Positions 21,855 to 25,316 of a stretch of DNA of 25,316 bases are shown here, in pieces; position 1 is the first letter of the stretch, and the number at the start of each line of letters is the position of its first letter. Both the position numbers and the translations under genes were made by a program. Origin of the DNA: CAZCWM01 sp964622625 (GTDB lineage: Bacteria; Planctomycetota; Phycisphaerae; Phycisphaerales; Phycisphaeraceae); assembly GCA_964622625.1 (NCBI GenBank), contig CAZUUQ010000037.1, positions 1 through 25,316 of the forward strand, in the 5' to 3' direction. The notes beneath the pieces were generated by a model, which was not told the origin of the DNA, did not search any database, and worked only from the letters and a program-made list of their open reading frames with translations.

Positions 21855-23641
21855 GCCTGGTTGCCGACACCCCCGTGCAGACAACCGCGCCGCGGCCGCA
21901 ACGCCGCCGCGCGTCGCGCCCCGGTGTCGCCTTGCTGGCTCACGGCGAGCCGATGGTCTGGCTCACCGGCGGCGCCCTGGCCATGTGTCTGGCCATGATC
22001 ATCTCGCTTCTGGGTTACGTGCTTTATATGGGCGCAGCCACGTTCTGGCCTTTGCCTTTGGTTCGCATGGAGATGGCTGACGGCTCGGTGCAGATGGGCG
22101 AAGTGCGGCGCAGTGAGATCTTCCAGCCCACACCGCGCGACCTTGCCGCCCTGCCCGCGGAGCATCTCGCGTCGGCACAGCGGCAACTCGCGGCAAGCGA
22201 CGGCGAGGCGCGGCGGCGATTGCTGCGGACCGGCAACTTTGAACTGACCAACCAGCACTTCATGTGGATCAGTGATTTTGAAGTGCTGGGCGAGACGCAG
22301 CCTTCCTGGGGCGTGGTCGTCGAACGTCTGGCGTGGGGCCGGTTCTACGGCAAGCCGATCCGCTATGAGCGCGACGGCCAAACGCTGGTTGACGCCGAAG
22401 ACCTCGACGCCGACGCCCAAACCCAGGCCCGCACCAAGATCGAGCAGCTCTACCGCGACCACCATCCGCAGGTCGCCGCCCAGCGCGACGAACTGCGCCA
22501 TCTGGAGCAGCACGTCATCGGCGCCCTGAGTCAGCAGCAGGAGCGCGCCCGCCTGCAGATCCGCCAGGCCGAGCTGCAATACGGCGAGGGTTCGCCCCAG
22601 CACCAGCAAGCCCAGCAGCAGTTTGAACGCACGCGACAGGAGGTCGAGTCCCGTTTCGCGGAACTGCGGCAGCGCATCGCCGAACTGCGGGCTGAGAGCC
22701 GACGCGACGCCATCATCATGACCGTAGCCGATGGGCGGACCACGCCGATCTTCCTGGCGGACATCGTCCGCATGTATCGACCCAACGACCTTACCCTGGC
22801 TGACAAGCTGCGGCTGTACGTGGCACGGTGGTGGGAGTATCTGTCCGCCGAACCCCGCGAAGCCAACAGCGAGGGCGGCGTTTATCCCGCCATCTTCGGG
22901 ACGGTCGTGATGACGCTGGTCATGACCATCTTCGTGGTGCCCTTCGGCGTGCTGGCGGCCCTCTATCTGCGCGAGTACGCCAAGGCCGGAGCGATGGTCA
23001 GTGCTGTGCGCATCTCGATCAACAATCTCGCGGGTGTGCCGAGCATCGTCTTCGGCGTGTTCGGTCTGGGTTTCTTCTGCTACATCGTCGGCGCGGGGAT
23101 TGATCAGTTGCTGTTTGAAGCCCGCCTGCCCAATCCCACCTATGGCAAGGGCGGCCTGCTCTGGGCTTCACTGACCCTGGCGCTGCTGACCCTGCCGGTG
23201 GTGATCGTCGCCACCGAAGAGGCGCTCGCGGCCGTGCCCAACTCGATGCGCGAAGGCTCATACGCCTGCGGGGCGGGCAAGTGGCAGACCATTCGCCGCA
23301 TCGTCCTGCCCCGCGCTCTGCCTGGCATCATGACCGGCGCCATCCTCGCCATGGCCCGCGGTGCCGGCGAAGTCGCGCCACTGATGCTCGTGGGCGCGGT
23401 CAAGCTCGCTCCCGAGTTGCCGATCGATGGCACAGCGCCCTACCTGCACGCCCAACGCAGCTTCATGCACCTGGGCTTCCACATCTACGATCTGGGATTT
23501 CAGAGCCAGAACTCCGAGGCCGCCAAGCCCATGGTCTTCACCACCACGCTTCTGCTGATCGCGATCATCGCCATCCTGAATGTCACGGCCATCTTCCTGC
23601 GTGGACGACTGCGGCGGCGGTTTGTCGGCAACGCGTTCTAA
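21851..23641 (+). CDS. pstA: Phosphate ABC transporter permease PstA with coiled-coil insert
   Basis: The partner permease, 596 residues, starting with GTG inside the pstC stop (GTGA at 21851-21854). An N-terminal membrane helix (36-62) is followed by a periplasmic region of about 280 residues. Residues about 190-287 are Gln/Glu/Arg-rich heptad-like sequence (for example QRDELRHLEQHVIGALSQQQ), a likely long coiled coil. The permease core (about 342-596) has the coupling loop EALAAVPNSMREGSYACGAG (455-474) and ARGAGEVAPLMLVGA, typical of PstA. The enlarged PstA pairs with the enlarged PstC; the extra domains probably meet on the periplasmic side near PstS. Confidence 0.92.
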   Translation: MSLVADTPVQTTAPRPQRRRASRPGVALLAHGEPMVWLTGGALAMCLAMIISLLGYVLYMGAATFWPLPLVRMEMADGSVQMGEVRRSEIFQPTPRDLAALPAEHLASAQRQLAASDGEARRRLLRTGNFELTNQHFMWISDFEVLGETQPSWGVVVERLAWGRFYGKPIRYERDGQTLVDAEDLDADAQTQARTKIEQLYRDHHPQVAAQRDELRHLEQHVIGALSQQQERARLQIRQAELQYGEGSPQHQQAQQQFERTRQEVESRFAELRQRIAELRAESRRDAIIMTVADGRTTPIFLADIVRMYRPNDLTLADKLRLYVARWWEYLSAEPREANSEGGVYPAIFGTVVMTLVMTIFVVPFGVLAALYLREYAKAGAMVSAVRISINNLAGVPSIVFGVFGLGFFCYIVGAGIDQLLFEARLPNPTYGKGGLLWASLTLALLTLPVVIVATEEALAAVPNSMREGSYACGAGKWQTIRRIVLPRALPGIMTGAILAMARGAGEVAPLMLVGAVKLAPELPIDGTAPYLHAQRSFMHLGFHIYDLGFQSQNSEAAKPMVFTTTLLLIAIIAILNVTAIFLRGRLRRRFVGNAF

Positions 23642-23663
23642 GCGATACTGACGGGAGAATCCC

Positions 23664-24548
23664 ATGACCGCCCTGACCACCATGCCACAAACCAGCGATC
23701 AACAGCGTCCTGACCGCGGCATTGCGGGCAACCGCACCGCACCGCCCATGCAGCAGGCCAAACCGGCGGATATCCATCAGCAGGTGCTCGACCACCCACC
23801 GGTGCTGGAAATCGACGGCTTCAACCTCTGGTACGGTCGTGACCAGGCGCTGCATGACGTCACGATGCCCGTGCCCCACGGCCGGGTCACCGCATTGATC
23901 GGACCCTCCGGCTGCGGCAAGTCCACGCTGCTGCGCTCGGTCAATCGCATCAACGATCTGATCAGCTCCGTACGCATTGAAGGCGACATGCGTCTGGCCG
24001 GCGAGTCGATCTACCGCCGCGACGTCGATGTCATCGAGCTGCGCAAGCGTATGGGCATGGTCTTCCAGAAGCCCAATCCGTTTCCGATGAGCATCTACGA
24101 GAACGTGGTCTATCCCCTGCGGATCGACGGGGAGCGGCGGCGCCGCGTCCTTGACGAAGTGTGCGAGCGGTCGTTGCGCGGCGCTGCCCTGTGGGATGAG
24201 GCCAAGGACCGGCTTCAGGACAGCGCCCTGGGGCTCTCCGGCGGACAGCAGCAGCGTCTGTGCATCGCCCGCGCCATCGCCGCTGAGCCGGAAGTGCTGC
24301 TCATGGATGAGCCGTGCTCCGCACTCGACCCCATCGCCACCGGAAAAATCGAAGACCTGATCGAAACCCTCAAGGGCGAATACACCATCCTCATGGTGAC
24401 GCATAACATGCAGCAGGCCTCGCGCACCAGCAACTACACCGCGTTCATGTACCTTGGACGACTGATCGAATATGGTCCGACAGCCGACATATTCACCAAG
24501 CCGCACCGTCGGCAGACGGAAGACTACATCACCGGCCGCTTCGGCTGA
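23664..24548 (+). CDS. pstB: Phosphate ABC transporter ATP-binding protein
   Basis: The ATPase of the phosphate importer, 294 residues. Motifs: Walker A GPSGCGKST (80-88), Q-loop in VFQKPNPFPMSIYEN (133-147), signature LSGGQQQR (191-198), Walker B VLLMDEPCSALDP (211-223) and H-loop His247 in VTHNMQQA. QKPNPFPMSIYENV and the C-terminal LGRLIEYG plus TEDYITGRFG are PstB-specific. The first 45 residues are a polar extension beyond the usual start. An in-frame ATG at residue 7 would shorten it slightly, but GGGAG lies six bases before 23664. It is preceded by pstA and followed by phoU. Confidence 0.96.
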   Translation: MTALTTMPQTSDQQRPDRGIAGNRTAPPMQQAKPADIHQQVLDHPPVLEIDGFNLWYGRDQALHDVTMPVPHGRVTALIGPSGCGKSTLLRSVNRINDLISSVRIEGDMRLAGESIYRRDVDVIELRKRMGMVFQKPNPFPMSIYENVVYPLRIDGERRRRVLDEVCERSLRGAALWDEAKDRLQDSALGLSGGQQQRLCIARAIAAEPEVLLMDEPCSALDPIATGKIEDLIETLKGEYTILMVTHNMQQASRTSNYTAFMYLGRLIEYGPTADIFTKPHRRQTEDYITGRFG

Positions 24549-24574
24549 CTGCGGAAGTGGCAGGGAGCACGTTC

Positions 24575-25276
24575 ATGTCCGAGCATCTGGAAAGGCAGTT
24601 TGAAAAGCTCAAACGCAGCATCCTGGCCTTGGGCGCGCGCGTCGAGCAGGCTGTCAACCACGCCGTGACGGCCGTGCGGCAACGTGATGTGGCCCTGGCG
24701 CAGCGTGTCATTGACGCGGACGAAGCGATCGACATCGCGGAACTGGACGTCGAGGAGGAGTGCCTGCACACGCTGGCCTGCTACCAGCCGGTGGCGCTCG
24801 ACCTGCGATTTACGGTATCGGTACTGAAGATCAACAATGATCTGGAACGCATCGCCGATCTGGCGGTGAACATCGCGGAGCAGGCGCAGTTCCTGGCCGC
24901 TGCGCCCCCCATGGAGGACCCGCCCATACCGCTGGCGGAGATGGCGGCCGTCGCTCAGTCCATGCTCAAACGCAGTCTCGACGCCATGGTCCGAGCTGAC
25001 GCCGGCCTGGCCCATGCCGTGCGTGTCGATGACGACCGCGTCGACGCCATGCACCGGCAGACTTACGAGATCATCGAGCAGTGTTTCCGCGATCAGCCGC
25101 AGCAGATCGGAGCGCTGATCCACTTCCTGAGCATCTCGCGTCAACTGGAGCGCATTGCGGATCACGCGGTCAACGTGGCTGAGGACGTGGTTTATATGGT
25201 CGAAGGGCGCATGCTGCGCCACGATCGGCCGCATGGCCCGGATTCGCCGGCATACCGTCCCGCGCAAGCCACATGA
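24575..25276 (+). CDS. phoU: Phosphate transport/signalling regulator PhoU
   Basis: A 233-residue cytoplasmic, all-helical protein that links the Pst transporter to PhoR and damps the Pho response when phosphate is plentiful. It is built of two similar three-helix repeats: NNDLERIADLAVNIAEQA in the first and SRQLERIADHAVNVAEDV in the second. Both carry the E-R-I-A-D-x-A-V-N metal-binding pattern typical of PhoU. The start at 24575 (MSEHLERQFEKLK) has GGGAG about seven bases upstream; a GTG at 24557 is less likely. It is the last gene of the cluster, 26 bases after pstB. Confidence 0.95.
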   Translation: MSEHLERQFEKLKRSILALGARVEQAVNHAVTAVRQRDVALAQRVIDADEAIDIAELDVEEECLHTLACYQPVALDLRFTVSVLKINNDLERIADLAVNIAEQAQFLAAAPPMEDPPIPLAEMAAVAQSMLKRSLDAMVRADAGLAHAVRVDDDRVDAMHRQTYEIIEQCFRDQPQQIGALIHFLSISRQLERIADHAVNVAEDVVYMVEGRMLRHDRPHGPDSPAYRPAQAT

Positions 25277-25316
25277 GTCGGCCCGCGGACTGTGCCGCTT
25301 GCGTCCGGATCGATGC

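Noticed and set aside
20628..21884. 418-aa minus-strand open frame opposite pstC
   Set aside because: Gln/His/Arg-rich antisense frame without any motif, over a recognisable permease domain.

Overview
The window is a high-GC bacterial chromosome segment with compact operons and no rRNA, tRNA, CRISPR or prophage signal. I recognise no taxonomic marker. The large forms of PstC and PstA, the HacA/LeuC-like dehydratase and the general style fit a planctomycete, perhaps class Phycisphaerae. That placement is an inference with moderate to low confidence.

Left part (about 1-6.5 kb): housekeeping and unknown genes. A tiny Pmp3-type membrane protein is followed by a strong-looking promoter ahead of an unrecognised 125-aa protein, then a four-helix membrane protein of unknown function. 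Two minus-strand genes follow: a short-chain dehydrogenase and a GmhA-type phosphosugar (SIS) isomerase. They are divergent from pyrE. An aconitase-superfamily LeuC-like large subunit comes next without a small subunit beside it, then a Gfo/Idh/MocA oxidoreductase.

Middle part (6.5-12.7 kb, minus strand): a nine-gene molybdenum-cofactor operon in which almost every stop codon overlaps the next start. The transcription order is moaA, a carboxymuconolactone-decarboxylase-like gene, moaD, moaE, moeA, moaC, mog, a MOT1-type molybdate permease, mobA. It covers molybdate uptake, the GTP-to-cPMP steps, molybdopterin synthase, adenylation and metal insertion, and nucleotide attachment. Only the MoaD-activating MoeB is missing. 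A good sigma70-like promoter lies upstream of moaA.

Right part (12.8-25.3 kb): a phosphorus-acquisition island. On the minus strand are phnD (binding protein) and an unusual single polypeptide joining the PhnC ATPase to the PhnE permease. The phnD promoter has a 17-bp inverted repeat filling its -35/-10 spacer. Divergently on the plus strand lie phoB, phoR, pstS, pstC, pstA, pstB and phoU, the complete phosphate-sensing and high-affinity uptake set. Arrays of 7-mers repeated every 11 bp (Pho-box-like) stand before both phoB and pstS and share an identical 10-mer. PstC carries a periplasmic insert of about 410 residues that looks like a beta-propeller, and PstA carries a periplasmic coiled-coil insert.

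The phnD-phoB divergent region (526 bp) also holds a decayed IS3-family transposase end that runs into a perfect 32-bp palindrome and a second hairpin, which looks like a mobile or dispersed-repeat scar. No single wholly new system is evident. The best leads are the PhnC-PhnE fusion, the decarboxylase-like protein locked into the Moco operon, the propeller/coiled-coil Pst permease pair, and the palindrome.
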